In this document: one piece after another, positions 47,891 to 58,400 of the stretch | Position numbering within the stretch: position 1 is the stretch's first letter | Layout: each line of letters opens with the position of its first letter | Assembly: GCF_932526225.1 (NCBI RefSeq) | Contig: NC_064045.1 | Span: 10,258,022-10,322,021 of the forward strand | Source of the DNA: Nematostella vectensis | Lineage: Eukaryota; Cnidaria; Anthozoa; Actiniaria; Edwardsiidae | Reading direction: 5' to 3' | Length of the DNA stretch: 64,000 nt | Notes under the pieces: model-generated | The model's database searches: none | What the model saw: only the letters and a program-made list of their open reading frames with translations | Told to the model about the DNA's origin: nothing | Translations under genes and position numbers: made by a program

Positions 47891-49840
47891 ATGTTTTCCA
47901 ATTTTGGAATCATTTGTTCTATTCTAATTGCTGTATCTTCAGCAATAGTGTACTACGAGCTACAAGAAACAACAGCCAACATTTTGCTCAGTGTAAAGAT
48001 CAACAACACGACTGCAAAGGAGGTTTTTGACGCTGTTTCAGACCCCCTCCACGAAATCTTTAAGGGCCATTCGTTTCTGTGAGTAACTCACAACATATAA
48101 TCTCCAAGGGCGATAGGACTATTATATTATTACGTCCTTCAAAAACGTTTTTTCTATTTTCCTCAGCAGCAGCTGTTTAAAACTGCTGCATTCTGGTAAA
48201 TACTTACCTAAAAGCGCGTGGCTTTTGGAGTGAGAAAAGAGAAGAGGCCAAAAATGTGGTATTAAGTGGACCTGAAACTTGAATTAAGCCATTTAAATGG
48301 CTCTTACAGTGAGGACACAGAAAGCGGGCCATGCTGAACAACTTTGATCAATCAGACTCGCTTGAACACCGTGAACATCTTGAAAAAAACAGTTTAGTCA
48401 ATTAGAAACTTCGGACGTTGTTTATTTGACCTCGTACATGTAGTCGACCATGGGAAACACAGGTATGTGCGTTTCTCATTGGCTAAACTTTTTTTTAAAT
48501 TTGTTTTTGTTTATGTTTTTGTTTGGTTACGGTGTTCAAGCCGAATCTGATTGGTCAAAATTGTTCAGCATAACCTGCTTTCTGTGTCCTCACTGGAAAG
48601 GTGGGAATGGTGGTGGAGCTTCAAAGACTCCATATATTATGTAAGAGGGGGGTTTATAAAATTGCTCCCTCCTCCGTTTTGCATTGTCAGGGTGTAGAAA
48701 ACTCACTTTACATTTTGTACTAGCCAGCAGGAAGCTATTCATATTTGTCTACATGATGATTTATTTACATGCTATTAGACTGAAGGCATTGTTTCTTTAA
48801 TTTTGTTTTTGACAACTTGAAAATGTATATGGCTGCCATCGGCATTACTAAAAAGAGGAACTGGCGGAACCAGTATATTCCGTTTAGTTATATTCGTAGG
48901 GATGTCATACTAGCACCACCATTTATTTCCTTTCTAATCTGCACAAAACGCAAGGCAATTAAACATTCCGTTGTGAAATGCTAAGACAACATCACTAAGC
49001 ACAAATGTGCTACGTTATTTCACACATATTTGACATACTGTCGTATGCAAGTTGTATCCGATTTCCGTTGAATGTTCCTAGTATCTGGATTAGTAACAAA
49101 AACAGAATGTTTAATCGCCTTGTAGATTAGAAAGGAAATAAATGGTGATCCTAGTATGACATCCCCACCCCTTTAATTAAGCCAAATATACTGGTTCCGC
49201 CGGTAATGCCAGGCTGCCATTGAAAAAAGAGGTAGTAGAGACAGTGAAGACATACTTGGTAGAGTACTCCAGTGTGTACAAACCTCTCAACATTGTTGGA
49301 GACAACAAATCACCTTTTTCTTTGAAGCAGAATTGGATCACATATCCTAGACTTATTTAAGGGGGGGCATCTAGAAGTCAATTGAAAAGAGACTGTGTAA
49401 TATAAGCATAATTCAAACATATTTCCATGTAAATTGCCCCAAGTAAGCTTATATATGCTTTTTTTTTCAGTGTTGGCATCCACAATGTGGAGAGATCAAG
49501 AGATGAAAGGGATCACATTGTTGTTAGATACACAGCCAATGATCAGATTCCTATTCTTGGCATCTACAACCACAGCATATTCTTCAATGTGAAGATGACA
49601 ATTCTCAAAGAAGACTCTCTTCTCATGAATGAGTTAGTTGTTTATGGTATTTTACACATGAAACAAGTTTGGGAAATAGCAAAAGATGGCGATGGTGTTG
49701 TAGTGTTTAACAAAATTGATATGCAAAGTTATAGATGTGTTGTACAGTTTTCCCATGGAAAAGCTATGCAAGCTCATAGAGCCTTGTTGGAACACTTGAA
49801 GCAGTACTGGGAAAGGCGTTATTATTCAAACAGTACTTAA
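47891..49840 (+). CDS. Membrane-anchored SRPBCC/START-like protein (2 exons)
   Basis: Exon 1 is 47891-48078 and exon 2 is 49471-49840. The join TTTCT|T keeps frame (KGHSFLVGIHNVERSRDERD) and gives 185 aa. The donor is GTGAGT and the acceptor has a long T-run ending in CAG. Residues about 5-22 are hydrophobic (signal anchor). Then come VKINNTTAKEVFDAVSDPLH, which resembles the first strand and helix of SRPBCC domains, several strand-like segments (VRYTANDQIPILGIYNHSIF, VWEIAKDGDGVVVFNKI) and a long C-terminal amphipathic helix (KAMQAHRALLEHLKQYWERR). That order fits the helix-grip lipid-binding fold. The ligand and role are unknown. It is divergent from the myosin next door and may share its promoter. 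The family call is by pattern only. Confidence 0.7.
48307..48600. mobile_element. Palindromic MITE in the SRPBCC-like gene intron
   Basis: gaggacacagaaagc, atgctgaacaactttgatca and cttgaacaccgtgaac on the left pair with gttacggtgttcaag, ttgttcagcat and gctttctgtgtcctc on the right. The arms are about 80 bp. The open frame at 48450-48644 lies over it and is not a gene. Confidence 0.8.
48830..49222. mobile_element. Second palindromic MITE in the same intron
   Basis: Left arm: ggctgccatcggcattac, ggcggaaccagtatatt, gggatgtcatactag, accatttatttcctttctaa. The right arm returns each block inverted, ending aatatactggttccgcc and ggtaatgccaggctgcc. The arms total about 100 bp and are interrupted by small differences. 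Confidence 0.85.
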
Positions 49841-50691
49841 CAGTGGGTAGTAAGGTCTATGAACACAAACAAGAAAGTCTTTAGCTTGGCAAATAAAGCG
49901 ACCTACCTTGAATTGTAAATATAAAATTCTGATCATTTTGCTGCTATTTTCCATATTCTTTGCATTCTCATCAAACTGCTTTTTACTGCTTTCCTGGCTT
50001 CTGTCTTCTAACTAACAGACTCATATTTGGTTATTTTTTTGTTGTTGTTGTTGGCCAGAGCCTTGCTAAGATGTGGTATGATTGGAAGTTATTTCAGTGC
50101 TGGCTAATAAAAGCACTTAAATAACAGAAGCCAGAAGAAAGTGTTGGACATCAAAGGCGAATGTTGAAAACCGCAGTACTTGCACTACAACTTGTAGCAT
50201 ATGCCATGACAATATATCCTATAATGATCATAATCAATAACATCATCTGTTATTATCTGAAAATATAGCGTGCTAACACACTGCAAGCCTTTACTGATTG
50301 CTCCATTGACTAATTGGTTCCCAATGCTGGTTGTTGTGCAGGGCCATAGCAGGGGATGGGGCCCCACTGGGGCATGTGCCCCCCCCCCTCCCCCAATATT
50401 TTTAACAATTATACAAGAATGACCATCAGGGGCGTGGCAGCGTCCATAAATATTTTCTTGATATTTCTGTATCTTGCCACCACAACATTTCAAAGCCTGC
50501 TACAGCTCTATTGTAATATGTATTGAAATACCATCATGGCCACACTGCAATAAGAAGCAGTTTGTGGCGGCTATGGGACAGGAGGGCCGTAGCGAGAGTT
50601 TCGGCAGTGGGGGCACGTGTCCCCTTATGTCGCTGTATCATGCTCCCTAACCCCCACCACTATTCTAGCTTTCACGCTAGAATTCCATCAG
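49841..50691. other. Intergenic region with dispersed-repeat fragments
   Basis: Contains GC-rich ggggcatgtgcccccc-type pieces at about 50345-50400 and 50590-50640, typical of short dispersed repeats. The second abuts the start of the broken glutamate-receptor gene. No exon for that receptor's amino-terminal domain was found here. Confidence 0.45.
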
Positions 50692-52314
50692 TGGAAGCGG
50701 CCCATTGGGGGCTTGTTAGACAAAAATTTATATCAATTGATCAACGCCATAGTATCGTCATCAACCACGTCTGCTTTGATTAGTGTTCTGACTTTATTGT
50801 CCAGGTTGACCGATACAGCTCAATTGCTGGACGACTTTAATGTCAAGCTTTCTTTCGATGGACAGCAAGACAACAGAGTGGAAAAAATGTTGTCAAATAA
50901 CACCAAGAAAATGGTAGGAAGTATCTCAAACGGTAAGTTGATGGGAACTATCGATATCCATTCACGACGCAAGTGCAGAAACCCGCGGTCTCTGTGTGTT
51001 GTAGCGGCAGAGATAGACCACTTCGTTGGTTTGAAAGAGGTTACCGATCCTCGACAATGTTCCTTGTCTCACATATGTACGCGATTAGTAAAAGAAATCG
51101 GAGAAAATAAAGACAACAGAACCCGTGAAGTACAGCATTGCTGCTCTGGACTCATGTTCGATCTGCTTTTGAGCTTAGAGCGAGACCTGGAGATTAACGC
51201 GGAGGTTTATCTTGTGATGGATGAGAGTTTTGGAATCTTCGACGAGAAAAAGGGGACATGGAATGGCATGGTTGGAGATCTAGTCGAGGGAAAAGTAGAA
51301 ATGGCTCTTACCACTCTACAAGTGTCCCCATCTATGGCAATCAGTCATCGACTTTGCAGACGCTGATATCGTACATTTCATAGACATCCTTGTCATGCCT
51401 GTGAAACACACGTTCCTGTCCGTGGGATGGTTCGGGTTTCTTCACCCTTTCCAGGATATGTTATTGGTAGTCTGTGGTGCCATGATCATAGTCTTTGTAC
51501 TTCTGGTCTGGATGATCGACAGATGCAGCCCTTACGGCCACACGAACCAGGATCAAGTCTTCACTCTATGCGATAGCTACTCTTATGTCTTCAGTTCCGT
51601 CTTCAAGATATGCCTTGAAGACATCACAGCGCGCAGTCCAAGCGCCCGACTCACGCCGTGTTTTCACTGGGAACCCTGGTCCTGATCTCCACATACACGG
51701 CCAACCTGATGGCTTCACTGCTGCAAGAACGCTTTCACTTTCCTATCACTGGCATCTTTGATCCTAAGGTGATTATATACCTTCCATTGTTTTCTGCCCT
51801 GACGAATCAGGTCCCTTGCTATATATACCCTTTGGGCTGTCGAACCTCTCTACGTTTACGCTCCATTATGCTCTTTCCCTGGTCTGTTTATCAGGAGCGT
51901 GTTTTTAGGGGGGAGGGGGATTGAATAACAACTGCAATTTTAAGAGGTAATCCTATTCGTAATGCAATTTAAGTATTTTTGTTGTAGCTTTGACCAGTCC
52001 TTTTTCTACAGTGTGAAGCAAGTTAGCCATTGTGGCTATAGGATATTCGAATCAAAATAAAAGTTCATATATGTATGTATTATATATGTACTCCCCTATG
52101 CTTCGAGCATCAAATACTTTCCCTCATCCCTTCTCATCGCTTCACACTGTCTTACAACAGCTCCAAGATACAAGCTCAGGTTTCCGTGTTGGTATACGGA
52201 AAGACACTAACACAGAGATATTGTTTAAGAGGGATCCACGATTTGTAAAGATACGGGAGAATACTGTATTGGTACCTGTGTACGATGACTATCTATACGT
52301 TTACTGGACAATGG
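50692..52314 (+). pseudogene. NMDA-type ionotropic glutamate receptor, broken
   Basis: Two blocks: 50692-51768 and, after an intron, 52161-52314 (acceptor ttacaacag, phase 0). Block 1 encodes the end of the amino-terminal domain and S1: SLCVVAAEIDHFVGLKEV, HCCSGLMFDLLLSLERDL, GTWNGMVGDLVEGKVEMAL, typical of NMDA receptors (CCxGFxxDLL, WNGMxGEL). Then M1 (GAMIIVFVLLVWMIDRCSPY), the pore region (CLEDITARSPSARL) and M3 (LISTYTANLMASLL for SYTANLAAFL). Block 2 is the start of S2 (GFRVGIRKDTNTEILFKRD). Two breaks are seen: a shift near 51345, after SPSMAI, to reach VIDFADADIV, and a compensating shift near 51655 before AVFSLGTLVL. The N-terminal domain, the rest of S2 and M4 are absent. Either a pseudogene or an assembly with two base errors and unseen exons. 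Confidence 0.8.
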
Positions 52315-52412
52315 GTGAGTATCTGTGTACGATGACTATCTACGTTTACTGGACAATGGGTGAGTACCTGTGTACGATGACTATCTACGTTTACTGGACA
52401 ATGGGTGAGTTG
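52275..52412. repeat. About 46-bp triplication covering the glutamate-receptor exon donor
   Basis: The unit cctgtgtacgatgactatct then acgtttactggacaatgg|gtgagta occurs three times. The first copy is the exon end and donor of 52161-52314. The next two lie in the presumed intron with identical GG|GTGAGT junctions. Confidence 0.92.
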
Positions 52413-53282
52413 CGGTTACCCCTCCCCCGACATTTCCCTAATTTGATAATCATAAGCAGACGGTCATACATTTCATGTTATACAACGACAAAATCGTGCG
52501 CTCTACTTGGTCAAGGACGTCTATGTGTTATAAGAGGACACGCGCACGCGAAGAAGACGGAAGATGGAAGACGTCACACCTCGTCACGAGCAGCAGTCAC
52601 CCAACTTGACTGCGTCCTGTACGTACTTTCTTGTTCGTGTCACTTTGTGACGTCATCTGTGCATCTATTAGAGGACAGACGCACGCAAAAATGAGATCAA
52701 TTTGTTAACTAGCAAAATACCTTGGGCGGGAAAACATCTTGGAATAGTGTAAACCGTCACCGATCATCTTAGATGGTCATTTCAAGATTTCATCCATAGT
52801 CTGCCTGCCAATATTGAATAAAGACAACAACAAATATATGAATGGTTAACGTAAGGTTTTAACATTTTACTCTAGAAAACTCGACGCAATGATCGCTACG
52901 AATCCGTTCTTTCTTAATGATGCCGCCAAAAAAAAAAAATATAAATAATTAATATACAAATAACGCAACACGATTCATAATATTGTTCTTCCTGCATATT
53001 TAGTACAAAAAAGATCCGAGGTAGGAAAGCTAGGTAGAAAGGCTATTTGCCGCAGAACAATGGGACTTTGCCTGGGTCTTGCATCACGTAAAGAAATTGC
53101 GTCATGGCTGTAATACGAAAATACAACATGCTGTATAGTAATACCTCACGGAAGGGACAACAGAGATAGGTCCCGTCCCCAGTGGTTCTTTTACGTCCCT
53201 TCGATTCAGGTTAGTATATGGTCAAGTTTGAAAAGACATGGCCTCTCAGGTTTTGTGTCCTTATCCGACACAAATAAATTCG
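52413..53282. other. Non-coding DNA downstream of the glutamate-receptor fragment
   Basis: No further receptor exon (rest of S2, M4) was recognised. The frame continuing to 52694 is read-through into intron or flank. Confidence 0.4.
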
Positions 53283-53460
53283 AATCAAATATAAACTCGG
53301 AAAAAATCCCTAGTCAGAGCCAGGATTCGAACCTGGGCCACAGAGGGGCGAGTTGTGGTCATTAATCATGGAGTTATCAGAAAAGAATATGGTACACCAA
53401 TACAAAACTGGTACTTGATTTTACGTCTTTAATAAGACTCCTTTAAGGCAGATTATGATA
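53283..53460 (-). repeat. tRNA-derived SINE-like element
   Basis: On the minus strand GGTTCGAATCC (53323-53333) is a perfect pol III B box, followed by tggctctgacta. Upstream there is no clean A box and no cloverleaf could be drawn, so this is not a functional tRNA gene. It lies beside a gtctttaataagactcct word shared with the hairpin at 22029. Confidence 0.55.
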
Positions 53461-53551
53461 ATTTATAAGTTACATAAATACATATTGATTTCAAAAATAC
53501 TTTCTTCAAACTGTCAACCATTTCTCGCACTAAAATAAACCTGCAGTATAC

Positions 53552-54944
53552 ACCTATTTCAAATAAGGTTGTCAGCGCGAACCGCGAATGGCAATTGCCA
53601 AATGGCAGTTCTACGACCAAAAGGTGTTTATGGGTAGTAATTATTTGTAAAAACAAAGGTGGTAAATAAACTCAAGCGATGTAAGAACCATATTAACTAC
53701 TTACTAACCGAGAGTGAGGTCATGCCGGGAAATATCCAACTGAGGCTTTGGCGTATCGACCGAGGCTTTGCGAGGTCGATGAGCCAAAGCCGAGGTTTGA
53801 TATTTCCCGGTATGACGGAACGGTCGAGGTTAGTAAGTTGTTTATTATATGGTTTTTAAAATAAAAATGACAAGAAAACAAATCAACTTTCGCTTTCGAG
53901 CGAATATCGATTAGTTTATCGATCGATTTCAAAAAGGCGGGAAAACAAGAAACACTCGCGCGCTGCCAAATCAAAAATGTAAATGGGTGAAAAGATTCAA
54001 CAACAAGTAATTGGACGACTTTTCGGGCTATTTTCTTTCTATTTGCACCTTTTGGAAGCTACAGGTTTTATCATAGGTGAAGTTGATCCAAACAATAACA
54101 AAGAAAGTTGTCAGTCTTCACGGCATGAATGGACTGTTTAGTTCGAAAACTCCACGGTATGTAGAGAACAAACATCTGAAGTAAAATAAAAAGGCCAATC
54201 GCTTTGTGTTGCTTTATGATTTGATGGAAATGTTGAATTCACAAATAACAGCTGGTAGTACTTTTATCTTAAAGAGACTTTTCCGGGTTATTACACCCCT
54301 TGTTATTTATTCATTGTCTATGGCTATCCGATATAAATAACTTAATTTTTGTATTTCTTATCGGTGGCGCTCGCCGGCTCGTTATTTTTTTTTTCTTCAA
54401 AATTTTCCTCTTCAATCTCTTCAGGATAATAAAACTCCGACTCAGAGTACTCGTCCATTCCCATTTTTTGTGGCTTTGGTGTTTTGGACGATTTTGTTTT
54501 AGCGAGATTTGTGCAACCGAACAAAACAACACAAAAAAGCTCCCGGTCCTGATACGGAAAAAGACGGCCCGCCAACAAACCATTTCTGCTTCTTTTGGAT
54601 GTTAGAATTCGCTACTCGCTGTCGCTCATTTTGCAGTTTGAAGGTGGAAAGAAATGTCAAAAAACAGAAGATTGTGAAAAGATTTTCGTAGGGCAATACG
54701 GAATTCCGTAATGCCCGCAGAGACGGGCAATACGACTACCAATTAGCCAATCACAGCGCGCGTACTATCGTAGCCATATAATAAATTAATTATATTAAAT
54801 GGATAGTTGTACGTTTTATTGATATTTTACTGAATTTGAAACAAATATTTTGGGATTCATGGGTCCCTTGGGTCGTAGAACTACCATTTTCCAATCGCCA
54901 TTTACCGTTTGCACTGACGTTTTTTGAAAAAGGTGTATATGCAG
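53552..54944. mobile_element. MITE family A copy enlarged by nested insertions
   Basis: Left end tatacacctatttcaaataa, followed by ttgtcagcgcgaa and aaatggcagttctacgacc. The matching right end is at about 54870-54944 (gtcgtagaactaccatt, gcactgacgttttttgaaaa, ggtgtata). The simple copy at 34989-35282 is about 290 bp, while this one is about 1.4 kb. Inside is a hairpin (53700-53860: tcatgccgggaaatat against atatttcccggtatga) and unrelated AT-rich DNA with repeated gggcaatacg words near 54690-54740. Confidence 0.75.
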
Positions 54945-55321
54945 TTTCTCCACCATTACCAGTTAGTGATTGCCAAGGTTAGAGATGTTGCCGTAGTTTA
55001 CAGGTTTCTTGAATGCACTTCATATTATATTCGATATGTTATTCACCCCTGTCAATCATCTTGGCCTTGAGCAGGGAGTAGACACAAACCTTGAAGCGAA
55101 GGTTTTCATTGAGCTACGCCGCCTGGTCTTAAATCTCGACAGTTCGTGGCGCTGGGTTGTTTCTTACCAGATAAAAATAGCGCCAGCGTAGTACCCGAAG
55201 TTCATATCGGGTTGTTTTTTGGGTTTCCTGTGGTTGGAGATGTGAAGTCACCGTAAACCCTCTCCCCAGTTCCTCTTGCCTCATAGCCAACCACAGAAAT
55301 CCAAAGCAGCGCAAGTGTTAA

Positions 55322-55423
55322 TCAAAATTTGACGGTTCCTGGTGGCAAGCTGCTGTTACACAGACGGTAGTAGCGTAAGTCTGCAATAAATCTCTGGATA
55401 CCGTGGGTAAAAGAGGGCAGATC
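55322..55423 (-). CDS. XPO6: Exportin-6 terminal exon
   Basis: A short exon of 34 codons including stop: after tttctcctcag it reads DLPSFTHGIQRFIADLRYYR then LCNSSLPPGTVKF and TGA. The C-terminus of exportin-6 is highly conserved, so this fixes the gene identity and its end. It follows exon 55949-56179 in phase 0. Confidence 0.95.
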   Translation of the reverse strand, partial: DLPSFTHGIQRFIADLRYYRLCNSSLPPGTVKF

Positions 55424-58400
55424 CTGAGGAGAAACAAAACTTGATTTAGACTAATTTTTTTTTCTTGGGCCGGGGGTGGGGGGGGTGGGGGGTCCCTCCT
55501 TCCCCTTTCCCGACTTTAGCGTATAGCAAGACCGTAGCCAGAGGAGGTTCAAGGGAGGGGAGGAAGGGGGGACGAAACCTCCTCACTCGACTTTAAATTC
55601 CACTACCACTGCATGCTAAAGCAAAATAACCTAGAAAAAATGGTCCACTAAAGGTTGGTTCTCACAAGCGTAAGCGCAAACGGAAGTGCAACACTAGTGA
55701 GAATCGGTCAAACACAAGCGCAAGAAAATCAAGCAGTTGCGTTCTCTTGCGCTTGCCTTCTAGTGAGAATCGGGAAATTACGTGCGCTGCGCTTGCGCTT
55801 ACGTCCAAGTGAAAACCAAATCAAATCGTTGCTACTGGGGACCCCTTTTGGTTATTGAATTTCTTTGCGTCAATAAGTCGTCGTCATCGTCATCATCAAC
55901 ATCACCAAAATCACCAACATTATCATCATCATCAAAGCAAGTCAATACCTTATCCTGCCTAAAGTTGTTCCTCAATTCAGATTTCTGATTCTCTGTAAGC
56001 CCCTCACAGCCCACAAGGAACTGTGGGAGGAAGGATGCAAAGAATTGGTCCCAGTCTACAGCGGCCATGTTATAGATGGTGATAATAATTTCATCCTGCA
56101 GCAGGTCATGTGACCGGTGCACCAGTGCTTGCGTTAAAACGTTCACGAACTGTAACAGCATGTTGGAACGGAAAATACCCTGCGGCATGAAATAAATGGC
56201 TTTAGTACTTGTATAGTGATGGATTAAATAATGTTAATAATTCAACGGAGTCACAAAATCGACTGGCTTCCCGTAAAGCTAGTATTCACCATTCTTACGT
56301 TGCCAAGGGCAATTTTAAGGGACTGTGTAGTTGTCAGCACCTTCTTTGTGTTATGACTACTATGTCGAGCATAGCAGTGCACATATCTATAACTCTTCAA
56401 CCGTTATGTCAGCTATTATAATAATCAATTACTTTGACTGTTACCTTCTGATAGAGTTTGCATTTTGAGTTCAAGTTCTCCAGAGCTTCGAGATTTTGTC
56501 TGAAAATCGTGATGTCGGGTTGGAGGAAAGACTGACCGAATGCCTGAAAAAAACCACAACTTCCATTCCGATCCTCAAGCAAATAACAGAACGCGTAACT
56601 ATTTTCAACACGCAAACATAGAATAGAGCACGTAACAATCATCCACATGAAATCAAAGAACAGAGTGCGTAACAATCATCACGAGCAAACAAAGAACAGA
56701 GCGCGCAATAATCATCAACATGGAAACAAAGAGCAGAGCGCGAAACAATCAATAACATGGAAACAAAGAACGAAGTGCGTAACAATCATCAACACAAAAA
56801 CAAAGAACGGAGTGCGTAACAATCATCAACAAACAAACGAAGAACAGAGTGCGTAACGATCATCACACGCAAACAAAGAATATAGCGTGTAACAATCATC
56901 AACATGGAAACAAAGAACAGAGTGCGTAACAATCATCAACATGGACACAAAGAACCGAGTGCGTAAGAATCATCAACATGGACACAAAGAACAAAGTGCG
57001 TAAGAATCATCAACACGCAAACAAAGAATATAGCGTGTAACAATCATCAACACGCAAACAAAGAATAGAGCCTGTATCAATCATCAACATGGAAACAAAA
57101 AACAAAGTGCGTAACAATAATAAACATGGAAACAAAGAACAGACTGCGTAACAATCATCAACACGCAAACAAAGAACAGAGCGCGCAACAATCATCAACA
57201 TGGAAACAAAGAACAGAGCTGATAACAATCATCAACATGTAAACAAAGAACAGAGCGCGTAACAATCATCAACATGGAATCAAAGAACAGAGCGCGTAAC
57301 CACAATCAACATGGAAACAAAGAAAAGAGCGCGTAACAATCATCAACATGGAAACAAAGAACATAGTGCGGAAACAAAGAACAGAGCGCGTAACAATCAT
57401 CAACATAGAAACAAAGAACAGAGCGCGTAACAGTCATCAACATGGAAACAAAGAACAGAGCGGGTAACAATAATCAACACGTAAACAAAGAACAGAGCGC
57501 GTAACAATCATTAACACGGAAACAAGGAACATAATGCGTAACAATCATCGACATGCAAACAAAAATAGAGAGCGTTATAATCATCAACACGTAAACAATG
57601 AACAGAGCGCGTAACAATCATTAACACGGAAACAAAGAACAGAGCGCGTAACCACAATCAACAGGCAAACAAAGAATAGAGCGCGCAACAATCATCAACA
57701 TGGAAAAAAAAAGAGCGCATAACAATCATCAACATGGAAACAAAGAACAGAGTGCGGAAACAAAGAACAGAGCGCGTAACAATCATCAACATGGAAACAA
57801 AGAACAGAGCGCGTAACAGTTATCAACATGGAAACAAAGAACAGAGCGGGTAACAATCATAATCATGGAAACAAAGAACAGAGCGTGTAACAATCTTCAA
57901 CATGGAAACAAAGAACAGAGCGCGTAACAATCAATAACACGGAAACAAGGAACAGAATGCGTAACAATCATCAACATGGAAACAAAGAACAGAGCGTGTA
58001 ACAATCTTCAACATGGAAACAAAGAACAGAGCGTGTAACAATCATCAACATGGAAACAAAGAACAAAGTGCGTAACAATCATAAAAACGGAAACAAAGAA
58101 CAGACTGCGTAACAATCATCAACACGCAAACAAAGAACAGAGCGCGCAACAATCATCAACATGAAAACAAAGAACAGAGCGTGTAACAATCATCAACATG
58201 GAAACAAAGAACAAAGTGCGTAACAATCAATAACACGGAAACAAAGAACAGACTGCGTAACAATCATCAACACGTAAACAAAGAAAAGAGCGCGCAACAA
58301 TCATCAACAGGCCACAAATAATAGAGCGCGTAACAATCATCAACACGAAAACAAAGAAAAGAGCGCGTATCAATCATCAACACGCAAACAAAGAACAGAG

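Noticed and set aside
47656-47913. Minus-strand 85-aa open frame overlapping the SRPBCC-like start
   Set aside because: No family resemblance, ends in a stop before the myosin start, and overlaps the opposite gene's first exon. Could be 5' UTR sequence of the myosin transcript.
53283-53460. tRNA gene
   Set aside because: A perfect B box is present but no A box and no cloverleaf stem set, so it is called a SINE-like fragment.
56640-57228. Open frames KSKNRVRNNHHEQTK (plus) and LFFVSMLMIV (minus)
   Set aside because: Translation of the 37-bp satellite in an exportin-6 intron.
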